Below are positions 12,374-24,906 of a stretch of 64,000 bases of DNA, in pieces. Both the position numbers and the translations under genes were made by a program. Each line of letters starts with the position of its first letter. The first letter of the stretch is position 1. A model generated the notes under the pieces. The model saw only the letters and a list, made by a program, of their open reading frames with translations. It was not told the DNA's origin and searched no databases. This DNA is from Tachypleus tridentatus (taxonomy: Eukaryota > Arthropoda > Merostomata > Xiphosura > Limulidae): the NCBI RefSeq assembly GCF_004210375.1, contig NC_134825.1, positions 9,858,001-9,922,000 on the forward strand, in the 5' to 3' direction.

Positions 12374-13250
12374 TTACTGACTGGAACAAGGTGAAACTAA
12401 ACAGGTGATTTTGTTACATATAGAAGTCATTATTACTAGGACAAGGTGAAACTAAATAGGTGATTTTGTTACATATAGAAGTCATTATTACAAGGACAAG
12501 GTGAAATTAAACAGGTGATTTTGTTACATATAGAAGTCATTACAAGAAGTCATTATTATAAGGACAAGGTGAAACTAAACAGGTGATTTTGTTACATATA
12601 GAAGTCATTATTACAAGAACAAGGTGAAACTAAACAGGTGATTTTGTTACATATAGAAGTCATTATTACAAGGACGAGGTGAAACTAAACAGGTGATTTT
12701 GTTACATATAGAAGTCATTATTACAAGGACGAGGTGAAACTAAACAGGTGATTTTTTTACATATAGAAGTCATTATTACAAGGACGAGGTGAAACTAAAC
12801 AGATGATTTTGTTACATATAGAAGTCATTATTACAAGGACGAGGTGAAACTAAACAGGTGATTTTGTTACATATAGAAGTCATTATTACAAGGACGAGGT
12901 GAAACTAAACAGGTGATTTTGTTACATATAGAAGTCATTATTACAAGGACGAGGTGAAACTAAACAGGTGATTTTGTTACATATAGAAGTCATTATTACA
13001 AGGACGAGGTGAAACTAAACAGGTGATTTTGTTACATATAGAAGTCATTATTACAAGACATTAGGACAAGGTGAAACTAAACAAATGATTTTATTAAATA
13101 CAGAAGTCATTATTACAAGGGCAAGGTGAACCTTATCAAATGATTTTATTAAATACAGAAGTCATTATTACAAGGGCAAGGTGAAACTAAACAAATGATT
13201 TTATTAAATACAGAAGTCAAATAAATGATTTTATTTAATACAGAAGTAAC
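12374..13250. repeat. 55-bp minisatellite
   Basis: About 16 units containing aaggtgaaactaaacagg, tgattttgttacatatag and aagtcattattacaagg. Period 55 bp, measured from gaagtcatta at 12,423 and 12,478. The central units differ only at acaagg/acgagg. After about 13,060 the units change to aaatgattttattaaatacag variants and shorten. Confidence 0.95.
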
Positions 13251-13933
13251 GATAAAAAAAAACTGATGCATTTGAATAGAAATTTAGGTTTAGGTACTAT
13301 AAGCGTAAGTTTCTGGAATTGTATTTTCTAAATTATGACACTGTACAATATGCTGATTGTAAAAAAAAAATGTAAAACGTGTGTATTACTGTTAACATTA
13401 GTCAAATAAATTTATTTTACACTTGGAACTGTTAGTGTCGTGATGTTTATTTTCGGAAAGCAAAAGTGCAGAGCAGGTCAGATAAATATATAGGTAGCTG
13501 AAAAAAACATGACCAAAGACAGAAATATTAAGACTGGATCTAGCATCAAGATAAAAGTGCTAGAAAGATACTTAGTAATGTATAGGGGAACAGTAGGTAA
13601 AACGAATATTAGACTGTATAACGGGAGACACAATCAGACATGAAAAACAGTTGGGGAAAACTGAAAATAGTTGGTAGTAAACGACCATAGGAACTGAAGT
13701 TGATGGCAGGTGTCTTTAAATGCTAATGGCAAGCCAAAGTGAAAAATCCTAGACTGAAACAGCTTACAAGTAAATAAAGGTCCAACTAAAATATTAGAAA
13801 CTGAATCCTTACCTCGACTAGATATGAACAAAGCGCATGGAGATCAATTTTGACCTGAAAAAAAAAAAAAACGAAACTAAGGAGGCTGACCCAAGAAAAC
13901 GGGGTGGTGGCTATTGGAGAAGATGTGAAAAAG
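13251..13933. other. Unique sequence with poly-A run
   Basis: No gene recognised. It contains an A14 tract near 13,859 and ends in the leader of the next array. Confidence 0.4.
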
Positions 13934-14161
13934 AGGGACATGACTTGGAACAAAGAAGTCATTGTGACCAGAGGGACATGACTTGGAATGAAGAAGTCAT
14001 TGTGACCAGAGGGACATGACTTGGAACGAAGAAGTCATTGTGACCAGAGGGACATGACTTGGAACAAAGAAGTCATTGTGACCAGAGGGACATGACTTGG
14101 AACGAAGAAGTCATTGTGACCAGAGGGACATGACTTGGAACGAAGAAGTCATTGTGACCAG
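13934..14161. repeat. 38-bp minisatellite, six copies
   Basis: Six units of agggacatgacttggaac followed by (a/g)aagaagtcattgtgaccag, starting at 13,934, 13,972, 14,010, 14,048, 14,086 and 14,124. Copies are nearly identical, with only the a/g after aac (and one tgaa for cgaa) varying. The motif aagtcatt is also present in the 55-bp array just upstream, which may be coincidence. Confidence 0.95.
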
Positions 14162-14411
14162 CTTAATGGTAATGAATAAATTAGATTACGAGCAGGTTTA
14201 GGACCTCTAATTAACTAACAAAATATCATCTCATATTATGTGTTTTCATAGTATGTCAATTTCAACAAAAAATGTTTATTTTTTCTTACAGAACGCCATC
14301 TCCTCTTAAAAAACTACACTATTTATAGTTCAAGCAAAAGGCTAAATTCTGTTTTGATACTTATAAGTCACTAACAAAAATAAACGTCATCTGGATGAGT
14401 GTTTTTGATTT

Positions 14412-14655
14412 GTTAGTTTTGAATTTTCGCGCAAAGCTACACGAGGACTATCTGCACTACCCGTCTCCAATTTAGCAGTGTAAGAGGGAAGGCAGCTAGT
14501 CATCATTACCCACAGCCAGCTTTTGGGCTACTCTTTTACCAACGAATAGTGGAATTGACAGTACATTATAACCTCTTCACCGCTGAAAAGACGAGCGTGT
14601 TTGGTGTGACGGGGAATCAAACTTGCGACCCTCATATTACTAGTCGAGGGTGGTC
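14412..14655 (-). mobile_element. Family 1 SINE (subfamily A), diverged
   Basis: Minus-strand copy with ttcgcgcaaagctacacgag at its tail side, taccaacgaatagtgg in the body, and a decayed B box (read on the plus strand as ggggaatcaaactt). The head past the anticodon region is lost. Many substitutions indicate an old insertion. Confidence 0.88.
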
Positions 14656-14743
14656 TTCATACTGATAAACCGTTCTCATTCACGTGCTGGAATTAATCGG
14701 TGATTAAAAATGTTGCCATGAATACTGCTCAGTTTGCGAGAAC

Positions 14744-15090
14744 CCACTATGTAACAGTACTTTTTTATTTGCTACTCTACAACTCACTATGTAACAGTGT
14801 TTTTATTTGCTACTCTACAACTCACTATGTAACAGTGTTTTTTATTTGCTACTCTACAACTCACTATGTAACAGTGTTTTTTATTTGCTACTCTACAACT
14901 CACTATGTAACAGTGTTTTTTATTTGCTACTCTACAACCCACTATGTAACAGTGCTTTTTATTTGCTACTGTACAACCCACTATGTAACAGTTTTTTATT
15001 TGCTACTCTACAACCCACTATGTAACAGTTTTTTATTTGCTACTCTACAACCCACTATGTAACAGTTTTTTATTTGCTACTCTACAAACA
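14744..15090. repeat. 37-39-bp minisatellite
   Basis: About nine units of gctactctacaactcactat followed by gtaacagtgttttttattt. Length varies in the T run and by loss of gtg. The overlapping open frames on both strands (up to 120 codons) arise because the unit lacks stops, and are not evidence of a protein. Confidence 0.95.
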
Positions 15091-16480
15091 AAACGTTTGA
15101 TTTTATTAACAATGATCTACACTAAGTTGGCTGTAGAGAATATAATATTCAAAATGTTGGTGAAACTTCATGACTTCTCAAAGGAAAAGTGAGAGGTTGC
15201 ATATTTGCTACCGAAAACAATTAACAAAATTTTATTCTATGAAACATTAGGTCTCAGTTTTGAAGATTTTTGCATACAACCTACAATACTCACACTATGT
15301 GTAATTTTCAATGATTTGCGAGCTATTGGTTTATGAAGGTAAGATAACTGTTTTAAAGGCTTTTAACTCATTCTTATCTTCTTCAATCACTTGCACATCA
15401 TTCCTGTAGTCAAAGGTCCAAACAGAGAGCTGTCACAACAGATGAAACTTGAAGAACTAACACTCACTACTCATAGAAGTTTATTAAATTCAAAATATTT
15501 GAGGTCTGTACGTTACTTTACTTTTGACGACCAACATCATGATAGGGGTAATTAAGCTAGATTAACAATGTAATTAGGACTTGTTAGCAGTTAAACCTAA
15601 ACCAAAAACAGTTAATGAACCTCACAGTTCAAGATAAGCTTATCTTTGTGAACGACCCATCATCAAATTACATCAACAAATATTCTGTAGACTTATTTAC
15701 CTTATCCTGAAGTCTAGCAATATCCACTTAAAGTTTTTCATCTCTTGTCAGCGTCAATCATAAAACATCTATTAACTGTGTGAACTTTTATTAACACAAA
15801 TAGTCTCGAATGTTTCCAAATAAAATGTTATTCTTGTTGCTATCAGCCTTGAAACAACATTTCAATGTCATGTTTATCCTTCTCACTTCGGATAGTCAAA
15901 AACTAACATAATTACAAATAATCAACTATGGAAGCAAAGTAGTAATGTTAATAGAGAGACAGAGTATCACTAACCCGACAGAGTCAGACGAAGCAAACTT
16001 TGAACTAGTTTGCTAAGTTTGTTGAGTCTCTGAAGAAGTATCCAGGGTTACCAATAACATATATTAAAATCCTGTAAGCGTGCCTGCTCTTTGAATTACA
16101 CGAATTGCAATGTATACAAAAGATATTTTCATGTAACAGTTATTACATTAATCTCACAAAATTAAAGATTCTGCTATAAATTATTATTGCAAGAAGGTAA
16201 TTGGAAGTAACATTTTTAATTATGATAACACAGTGAATTTCTCACTTTTATTCTCAATACGAATGAAACACATCTCGTGCCATTTCTTTCATTCACCAAT
16301 GTAACCCTAACATCGTAGCTGATGTAACCCTAACATCGTAAGTAATGAAGATTTGCGACTGTTAATAAGAAAATTCCTTGACTACTAAGAATGTTCTTAG
16401 AAGTAACTGAAAACTCACTAAAGATGTAATAAGTAAACTGTTCGTTTACGTAAGTAGAGTAAGAACGTAAAAGCACTTTT
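15091..16480. other. Unique AT-rich stretch
   Basis: About 1.4 kb with no gene, RNA or repeat recognised, apart from a short direct repeat gatgtaaccctaacatcgta near 16,300-16,340. Confidence 0.4.
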
Positions 16481-16770
16481 GTTTGTTTGTTTGTTTGTTT
16501 GTTTCTTCGTTTTGAATTTCGCACAAAGCTACTCGAGGGCTATCTGTGCTAGCCGTCCCTAATTTAGCAGTGTAAGACTAGAGTGAAGGCAGCTAGTCAT
16601 CACCACCCACCGCCACCTCTTGGGCTACTCTTTTACCAACGAATAGTGGGATTGACCGTCACATTATAACACCCCCACGGCTGGGAGGGCGAGCATGTTT
16701 GGCGCGACGGGGATACCGCGACCCTCAGATTACGAGTCGCACGCCTTAACACGCTTGGTCATGCCGGGCC
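16481..16770 (-). mobile_element. Family 1 SINE (subfamily B), full length
   Basis: Minus-strand copy with a (gttt)n tail at 16,481-16,503, gcacaaagctactcgagg, the conserved body, and a head ending cggtcatgccgggcc-like at 16,770. Subfamily B is defined here by gcacaaag/actcgag in the tail region, ggcgcgacggg beside the B box, and a tRNA head with acgcttgg instead of acctgg. The B box has a short deletion. Confidence 0.92.
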
Positions 16771-17259
16771 TTATTAAAAAGAAAAAAGCAAACACACGTT
16801 ATTCATCAACTCGAAAATATACGTATATAGGAATTCACTGGTAACATGAACAATGAATATGTTATCAGTAAGAAAGAAGTTACTAAATATTTGATTTGTT
16901 TACAAAGTCGGTAAACCAACAAAGTTTTCTCATATATAAAATATTATATTACAACTTTACAACTGAAACTTTGTTTCAAGAAATACGGTGCATTGAAAAA
17001 ACCCAACAAACATAAATTAAAATATTCGGCTACAAAGACTGATGACAAGTGCGTTAAAAGTGGCATAGGTTGTACTTTACAGAAAGTTAGGCACCATATT
17101 AGAGCCTTAGAGACCATTTCGTATACTGTAATATCTAAATTATTTTGTGTTTCCAAATTACCTACAACATTGTATAAATACAGATTTATTGGTGATACTA
17201 ACAATCTCACTACTATAGACATGTGGTCAGCTTCCGGTCAGTTACCTCTTTCTTTTTTT
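16771..17259. other. Unique sequence upstream of the ribozyme-like motif
   Basis: AT-rich. A 106-codon open frame (16,993-17,313, plus) runs through it into the ribozyme-like motif. I do not recognise the translation. It may be the body of the same retroelement fragment. Confidence 0.35.
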
Positions 17260-17301
17260 GTGAACCTGACGATGACCGAAGAAGGTCGAAACGTTGTTCG
17301 C
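17260..17301 (+). ncRNA. Hammerhead-ribozyme-like motif
   Basis: Seen directly: gtgaac (17,260-17,265), ctgacga (17,266-17,272), one extra t, gacc (17,274-17,277), loop gaagaa, ggtc (17,284-17,287), gaaacgtt (17,288-17,295), gttcgc (17,296-17,301). The outer gtgaac/gttcgc can form a 6-bp stem I with one G-U pair. gacc/ggtc form stem II. CUGANGA and GAAA match the hammerhead core, and acgt before the predicted cleavage base is self-complementary, as in dimer-type hammerheads known from Penelope-like elements and satellite DNAs. The extra base after CUGACGA departs from the strict consensus and may reduce or abolish activity. Confidence 0.4.
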
Positions 17302-18280
17302 TCCTCTACGTAAAATATTTTCTCAACCCAAACGAGCCGTTTTTACATAAATATTTATTCAAGTTTAAAGCTTTCGATAAAATTGACATTTTAAAGTTTG
17401 ATTTTACACACTTTTTACAAATATAAATATTCCAAGTCAGTTGTGTCAAACATTTGCTTCTTACAAGAATGCGTTCAACACTATAATACATCGTGTATAC
17501 CACTCTTAAACTGTCTCATTTTTTTAATACAAAATATGTTTTTCTATCATACTTTAAACACAAAAGTCATTTAGTTTTGCGGGATATTGAACAATATTTT
17601 GCCATTAATCACTCATTTAATAGCTCTGCAGAATATCACGACCTTTTTCAAAATGTTCATGTCTGCACATTAAAATTTTATAAATTATTTACGCTAACAC
17701 TGAACCGTTACAGTATGCTGTTCACAATTAGTTCAAGTTCCTTCAGTAGCACCATAACTTAAGTTAAATCAAGTTTTGGCTTATTAATTTAAATGCCATA
17801 TTAACCGTTGATCTAACTTGCTTTTTATGTGTTATTATCATTATAAAAGTTTCCGAAAATTTTACAGAAAATTTAACTTTATTAATTACATTATGCTGTC
17901 CGCTTCATGCCATTAATTAAAGTCAACTTACTTTACTTAATAATTTACTATATTATTTCATTTTTATCACAGATAACTTGGTTATATCTTAATTAGACTA
18001 CCTGTATTCTAGTTACACATATTATACGACTCAGAAATTAATTATGTTTATTATTATGAATTTTCAGAACCATCAGTTTCGACTGTACTCTCAGCAATCT
18101 TCTGCGACTTGACTTTATACCCAAACAGCAACATGTGTTATACGAATTTATTACAGATGCTAAACTATTCTGACGTTTAATGGTGTTTAATGGGTTCACA
18201 TTAGTCACAAGTTGTTGTTAGGAGAATTGTATATAGACGTTCATACTGATAATACATCGTTAAACAGATATTAAATCTAT
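17302..18280. other. Unique AT-rich stretch, possibly retroelement-derived at its left end
   Basis: The bases just after the ribozyme-like motif (to about 17,360, containing ttctcaacccaaacgag) look like repeat-element sequence. Beyond that no gene or repeat is recognised. Short open frames of 65-89 codons are present on both strands. Confidence 0.35.
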
Positions 18281-18418
18281 GACAACTAATAGATAATGTT
18301 TGTGTGTTGAGAACTAATAGGTAATGTTTGTGTGTTGACAACTAATAGGTAATGTTTTTGTGTTGACAACTAATAGGCAATGTTTTTGTGTTGACAACTA
18401 ATAGGTAATGTTTGTGTT
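18281..18418. repeat. 28-bp minisatellite, five copies
   Basis: Five units of gacaactaataggtaatg plus tttgtgtgtt, with t/g variation in the tttgtgtg part. Confidence 0.9.
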
Positions 18419-18694
18419 CCATGAGGTATATATTGCTATTCATTGATTGAAACTTTCTTTAATATTATTGGTTAAAATGTATAATATACCTCGTTTTATT
18501 ATCGTAAACCTAGTTTTATTATACTGCTATTATATATATTATTTATCGTTGTTTGTTTACTATGTACATTTAGAAATAATTTAAGTTTCTTAAGATGGCT
18601 GAACCTCGTAGGGTATTATTGGGATTATGGCCCAAAATATCGTTAACAGCGAGATTATCCAAGTGAGAAGTCATACTAATCTTCACGTAAAGAC
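18419..18694. other. Unique spacer
   Basis: Short AT-rich unique sequence. No gene signature. Confidence 0.3.
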
Positions 18695-18785
18695 TTTGTT
18701 TGTCGTAAAGTACAGAGCTACACAATGGGCTATTTGTGCCTTATTCACATCGGTCATCGAAAAACAAATTTTAGCGTTACAAGCT
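18695..18785 (-). mobile_element. Family 2 SINE fragment
   Basis: Contains ttgtttgtcgtaaag, gagctacacaatgggctat and aaattttagcgttacaag in the family 2 order on the minus strand. The tRNA-derived head is mostly lost. The 66-codon open frame across it is incidental. Confidence 0.65.
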
Positions 18786-19250
18786 AAACTTGTTGAGCTT
18801 GTTGAACTTAGCGTTGAGCTGCCTTAAGGCACGTAAAAAAACGTTATCAAAATATATCTAACCAATTTAACCTTACCGGACTGAATTTTCGTTTTGATCT
18901 AAGTAGGTATTTTTTCACTTATCCGAAGTCGTAAAGCTGCTAGAGAAAGGTTGGATTTTTTCAGATCTTTAATGAAATGTTAGAAGAAAAAAAATAAATA
19001 AAATAATTTTTTAATTAATCCACTTTCCAATTTCTAATTTATTTTATCAAAAGAATGAATATTTTAGGGACACGATTTTAGTATGATCATATAGTAGTCG
19101 CTAATATTTGTCATAAGATGTTGCCCGTTTAGTGGATAGATTCATTTCAGAGCAATACAATGATGTCTACTTGAATAAACATTTGGTAGTTTTAACACAT
19201 GGACTAAATGGTTGGACTGAAAACCAGGTGTAGCATTTCTCATTTATTTG
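18786..19250. other. Unique AT-rich stretch
   Basis: No gene or repeat recognised. Confidence 0.35.
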
Positions 19251-19518
19251 CTTATTTGTTTTTTTGAATTTCGCGCAAAGCTACACGAGAACTACAGCGT
19301 TAGGCGTCCCTAATTTAGTAGTGTAAGACGAGGGAAGACACCTATTCATCACCACCCACAACCAGCTCTTGGGCTACTTTTATACCAACGAATAGTGGGA
19401 TTGACCGTCATTATATAACGCTCCTACGGTTGAAAGAATGAGGATGTTTGTTAGGAGGAAAATTCGAACCTGTGACCCTCAGGTTGCGAGTCTAGCAAAA
19501 CCACCTGCATTGCAGGCC
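19251..19518 (-). mobile_element. Family 1 SINE (subfamily A), diverged
   Basis: Minus-strand copy with ttcgcgcaaagctacacgag, taccaacgaatagtggg, and a decayed B box (plus-strand reading gaaaattcgaacctg). An insertion or rearrangement follows the head. Substitution load indicates an old copy. Confidence 0.88.
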
Positions 19519-20145
19519 TGCAATACTGGTTTAGAACCGGTAACCAGAAGCAGGACAACCACCCAGCAGTATGCGACGGTTACACATTTACTTTACTGGC
19601 GGAATTAACTATTACAGACCATATTAAATGACATATCGAGGAATCGAATTTTGAATCTCCCAAAAGCAGCATGTCTTGCTAGCCATAACTGAATAGGAGA
19701 TAAAGGGTTTTATACTTTCAATCAATAAGACTTCCGGCAAAACTTCGCATTATAATATCTCGATCAAAATACATTATTGTATAACTTTCATATTTGTTCT
19801 AGTACACATCCATCAAAAAACCCGGATGAAAAACAATAAGAGTTGTGAATGTCTGGTCGATAATAAAATCATATAAGAACTAAGTAAGAAAAGAAACAAC
19901 CTATAGCTAATTTTATAAAGAAAGCTAAAGACGTGTTCAGAAGTCTTATGACCAGTAATATTGTTTCTTTATAGTGCAAGTTAAAAGACGAGTGCATCCT
20001 ATTTGTAAAGAACGGTACATTTGACAAAGTAATCAGTTTCTTTACTAGAGGGTTTTTACCGATTTCCACAATGGTGCTTGTGTCTTAACTGGACAAATGT
20101 TTCAGTTATCCGGTCCTGTAAGATATGTGGTAGATAAATATCCAA
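19519..20145. other. Unique sequence
   Basis: No gene recognised. Right after the SINE, ggtttagaaccggtaaccag is a weak tRNA-like phrase without a full cloverleaf. Confidence 0.35.
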
Positions 20146-20412
20146 TAGGTATGTACCAATAATACAATAATAGATACAATAGGAATGTACCAATAATACA
20201 ATAATAGATACAATAGGAATGTACCAATAATACAATAATAGATACAATAGGAATGTACCAATAATACAATAATAGATACAATAGGAATGTACCAATAATA
20301 CAATAATAGATGCAATAGGAATGTACCAATAATACAATAACAGATACAATAAGAATGTACCAATAATACAATAACAGATACAATAAGAATGTACCAATAA
20401 TACAATAATAGA
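20146..20412. repeat. 34-bp minisatellite, open in all three minus-strand frames
   Basis: About eight units of gaatgtaccaataataca plus ataatagatacaatag. Period 34 bp, measured at 20,181 and 20,215. Because 34 is not a multiple of three and the unit lacks minus-strand stops in any frame, three overlapping minus-strand open frames of 93-121 codons pass through it. These are a consequence of the repeat, not genes. Confidence 0.95.
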
Positions 20413-20714
20413 TATCCTCATCGTAATCTCTTAATAATTCACTACAATTTTCTGCACTGTTGTATAGTATCTTATGACTAGAAAGTTTTATTGAATATCT
20501 CTCACGAAGTAAACACGGAATAAAATAAAACTAATGAATAGATAGATGAATATTTTATGTTTGTGTAGTTTCATAAGTAAACACTTACGTTTGTCACAAC
20601 AGTAATAACTAAAGTAGTACTGAACAGTAGCTAGAAAATTAGTCAGTGAAGTTTGAAAACAGAACGAAACTTATGTAGGAATTGGTGCGTGTTATAGTTT
20701 AATATGTGGAACAT
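20413..20714. other. Unique spacer
   Basis: No gene or repeat recognised. Confidence 0.3.
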
Positions 20715-21350
20715 CCGGATAAAGGGTGTGTTACAACTAAGTTAGAAACACAGAGAAGTTCGGTGTATTACAACTAAGTTACACACACAGAGAAGTTCGG
20801 TGTATTACAACTAAGTTACACACACAAAGAAGTTCGGTGTATTACAACTAAGTTATACACACAGAAAAGTTCGGTGTATTACAACTAAATTACACACACA
20901 GAGAAGTTCGGTGTATTACAACTAAGTTACATACACAGAGAAGTTCGGTGTATTACAACTAAGTTACATACAGAGAGAAGTTCGGTGTATTACAACTAAG
21001 TTACACACCTAGAAAGGTTCGGTGTATACAACTAAGTTGCACACACAGAAAAGTTCGGTGTATTACAACTAGGTTACACACACAGAAAAGTTAGGTGTAT
21101 TACAACTAAGTTACACACACAGAGAAGTTCGGTGTATTACAATTAAGTTATACACACAGAGAAGTTCGGTGTATTACAACTAAGTTATACACACAGAAAG
21201 GTTCGGTGTATACAACTAAGTTGCACACACAGAGAAGTTCGGTGTATTACAACTAAGTTACACACACAGAACAGTTTGGTGTATTACAACTAAGTTACAC
21301 ACACAGAACAGTTTGGTGTATTACAACTAAGTTACACACTCAGAGAAGCT
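20715..21350. repeat. 37-bp minisatellite
   Basis: About 17 units of gagaagttcggtgtattaca plus actaagttacacacaca. Period 37 bp. A 36-bp variant lacking one t recurs (gttcggtgtatacaactaag) together with agaaaggttc at two places, a linked variant suggesting block duplication inside the array. Confidence 0.95.
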
Positions 21351-21546
21351 CAGTTTGAAGTAGTTGAGTAACTGATATATTATTACACAAAACTATCAGC
21401 AGGTGAACAGGGATTTACTGTACAAAGACAAGTATTTTCTGATTTGTGTCAGGACCAGGACAAGACTGATCCAACGACTTAAACACACGTGATAAGTCAG
21501 AGAAAACAAAGAACCGGACATGAAATTCATACTCCACTAATATTCT
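21351..21546. other. Unique spacer
   Basis: No gene or repeat recognised. Confidence 0.3.
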
Positions 21547-21720
21547 CGGGTTCGAACCGCATCATTGAAAATGCTCTATCTTTCAGCAGTAGGGGGGTTA
21601 TAATGTCCTGATTAATACCACCTATCGTGGGTAGAAGTTGCATTGATCGGAACATAATTAGGGACTATTGACCATATATAACCTTCGAGTAGTTTCTATG
21701 AAATTCAAAAATTAAACATA
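21547..21720 (+). mobile_element. Probable relic of family 1 SINE
   Basis: The order cgggttcgaaccgcatca (B box), atgctctatctttcagcag, ggttataatgt and a terminal gaaattcaaaaattaaac matches family 1, but most intervening bases differ. It is either a very old copy or a related family. Confidence 0.5.
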
Positions 21721-22418
21721 ACATATTTTTTCGCTGTTGTACAATGGGGTCGATTTTGAGTTAGGCTTTTGTATGATACAAGAACAGCTAGAATTATTTA
21801 GTGCAAATTTAATTTAACATGGATACAGTTTTTTAGAGTCACAATATTCTCCGAGAATAGCGAAGTGGGATACATTTATTCTGGTTTACACATTTAGAAA
21901 AATTGCATACGTTTTGATACTAAATACATGTACCATGTTATAAGCCAGCTATAATATACGGAAACACATTGGAAGTTTGCCTTTCAACTGAGAAGTGAGG
22001 GAGATTGTTGCCAGCCGTGCTGCCAGAGGGCGCCACACATGTTTCAGTCACGGGCAACAGGGAGGGAACAATGATATCAGTAGACACGTTGACGTAATAG
22101 CTCTACGAAGCAAAGTGCCATTGAATTACATAAAGGAGAAAACAAACTGGGATCCTAATAGTGTACAATATGCTGTTCTAGCTACAAATACGCATATAGT
22201 AAAATAAGTGACTTTCTGGTTTCAGAACCTTGAATATTTTAATAAAAGTCTTTTTGTTTCTTAGTATTAGTTGAATGGTATATTAAACGACATATTTATT
22301 TAACTTTTACTTTGAGTTTGGTTATATTGGTTATTCGCACTTCTAACGTGGTTACATTTTGTTATACATTTCCACTATATTGAATACTGTAATATAAATT
22401 CTTAATTTTTGTTTCCTA
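21721..22418. other. Unique sequence
   Basis: No recognisable gene. A 70-codon open frame (21,995-22,207) covers a short GC-richer patch with ccagagggcgcca, which resembles a CTCF-type core, but there is no supporting context. Confidence 0.35.
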
Positions 22419-22500
22419 GGTGTTCAGCGGAAAGTCTGGGTTTTGATACCCATGTTAGACACAGCACAAATTTCATTGCGTAATTTTGTGTTTAACAAGA
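22419..22500 (+). mobile_element. Family 2 SINE relic
   Basis: Plus-strand order gtgttcagcggaaagtctg, gggttttgataccca (B box with one change), cagcacaaat and ttttgtgtttaac matches family 2 with an internal deletion. Confidence 0.55.
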
Positions 22501-22624
22501 AACATTTATACAATGTCAACATTTTAATGTAACTGTTAATTAAGGATACTGTTTACTAATGGAAACTTTAACTTGTTAAATAAGGACATGAATTTTGGGT
22601 ATGGTTGGTATATTGTTTACTCAT

Positions 22625-22740
22625 AGTTGCGCAAAACTACACAGGATTTATTTGCACATTAGCGTCTCTAATTTTTAATCAACAGTTTCTATCACCACGT
22701 AGATCTGACTACCACTCTTATAACACACAGTCACTGTCTC
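22625..22740 (-). mobile_element. Possible family 1 SINE relic
   Basis: ttgcgcaaaactacacagga, tttatttgcacattagcgtc, tctaattttta and a later catcaccac-like piece follow the tail-side order of family 1 on the minus strand. It is highly diverged. Confidence 0.4.
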
Positions 22741-22845
22741 AAGGTTCGAAGTGCGATGTTTGTATCTGTATAACAGAATTGACTAGTATTTCCAGAAGGG
22801 GGAATACATTTTATATTATCTTGTGTGTTAAAACATATATTTAAT

Positions 22846-24082
22846 GATACAGTAGTCCATACGTTAGCGACTTAGTTACTTACAGTATATATATATATAT
22901 ATATATGATACAGTAGTCCATACGTTAGCGACTTAGTTACTTACAGTATATATATATAATGATACAGTAGTCCATACGTTAGCGACTTAGTTACTTACAG
23001 TATATATATATATATATATAATGATAGAGTAGTCCATACGTTAGCGACTTAGTTACTTACAGTATATATATATATATATATAATGATAGAGTAGTCCATA
23101 CGTTAGCGACTTAGTTACTTACAGTATATATATATATATATATATGATACAGTAGTCCATACGTTAGCGACTTAGTTACTTACAGTATATATATATATAT
23201 ATATATATATATAATGATACAGTAGTCCATACGTTAGCGACTTAGTTACTTACAGTATATATATATATATAATGATACAGTAGTCCATACGTTAGCGACT
23301 TAGTTACTTACAGTATATATATATATATATATAATGATACAGTAGTCCATACGTTAGCGACTTAGTTACTTACAGTATATATATATATATAATGATACAG
23401 TAGTCCATACCTTAGCGACTTAGTTACTTACAGTATATATATATATATAATGATACAGTAGTCCATACGTTAGCGACTTAGTTACTTACAGTATATATAT
23501 ATATATATAATGATACAGTAGTCCATACGTTAGCGACTTAGTTACTTACAGTATATATATATATATAATGATACAGTAGTCCATACCTTAGCGACCTAGT
23601 TACTTACAGTATATATATATATATAATGATACAGTAGTCCATACGTTAGCGACTTAGTTACTTACAGTATATATATATATATAATGATACAGTAGTCCAT
23701 ACCTTAGCGACTTAGTTACTTATATATATATATATATATGATACAGTAGTCCATACGTTAGCGACTTAGTTACTTACAGTATATATATATATATATAATG
23801 ATACAGTAGTCCATACGTTAGCGACTTAGTTACTTACAGTACATATATATATATAATGATACAGTAGTCCATACCTTAGCGACTTAGTTACTTACAGTAT
23901 ATATATATATAATGATAGAGTACTCCATACGTTAGCGACTTAGTTACTTACAGTATATATATATATATATATATAATGATACAGTAGTCCATACGTTAGC
24001 GACTTAGTTACTTACAGTATATATATATATATATATATATAATGATACAGTAGTCCATACGTTAGCGACTTAGTTACTTACA

Positions 24083-24117
<35 letters not shown>

Positions 24118-24871
24118 GATAGAGTAGTCCATACGTTAGCGACTTAGTTACTTACAGTATATATATATATATATATGATACAGTAGTCCATACGTTAGCG
24201 ACTTAGTTACTTACAGTATATATATATATATATATATATAATGATACAGTAGTCCATACGTTAGCGACTTAGTTACTTACAGTATATATATATATATAAT
24301 GATACAGTAGTCCATACGTTAGCGACTTAGTTACTTACAGTATATATATATATATATATAATGATACAGTAGTCCATACGTTAGCGACTTAGTTACTTAC
24401 AGTATATATATATATATATAATGATACAGTAGTCCATACCTTAGCGACTTAGTTACTTACAGTATATATATATATATATATATAATGATAGAGTAGTCCA
24501 TACGTTAGCGACTTAGTTACTTACAGTATATATATATATAATGATACAGTAGTCCATACGTTAGCGACTTAGTTACTTACAGTATATATATATATGATAC
24601 AGTAGTCCATACGTTAGCGACTTAGTTACTTACAGTATATATATATATATATAATGATACAGTAGTCCATACGTTAGCGACTTAGTTACTTACAGTATAT
24701 ATATATATATATATATAATGATACAGTAGTCCATACGTTAGCGACTTAGTTACTTACAGTATATATATATATATATAATGATACAGTAGTCCATACGTTA
24801 GCGACTTAGTTACTTACATTATATATATATATGATACAGTAGTCCATACGTTAGCGACTTAGTTACTTACA

Positions 24872-24906
<35 letters not shown>

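Noticed and set aside
14700-15062. 120-codon plus frame with Tyr/Cys-rich repeats
   Set aside because: Produced by the 37-39-bp minisatellite, which is open on both strands.
21995-22207. 70-codon frame over a GC-richer patch with a CTCF-like ccagagggcgcca
   Set aside because: Single weak motif match and no recognisable protein.
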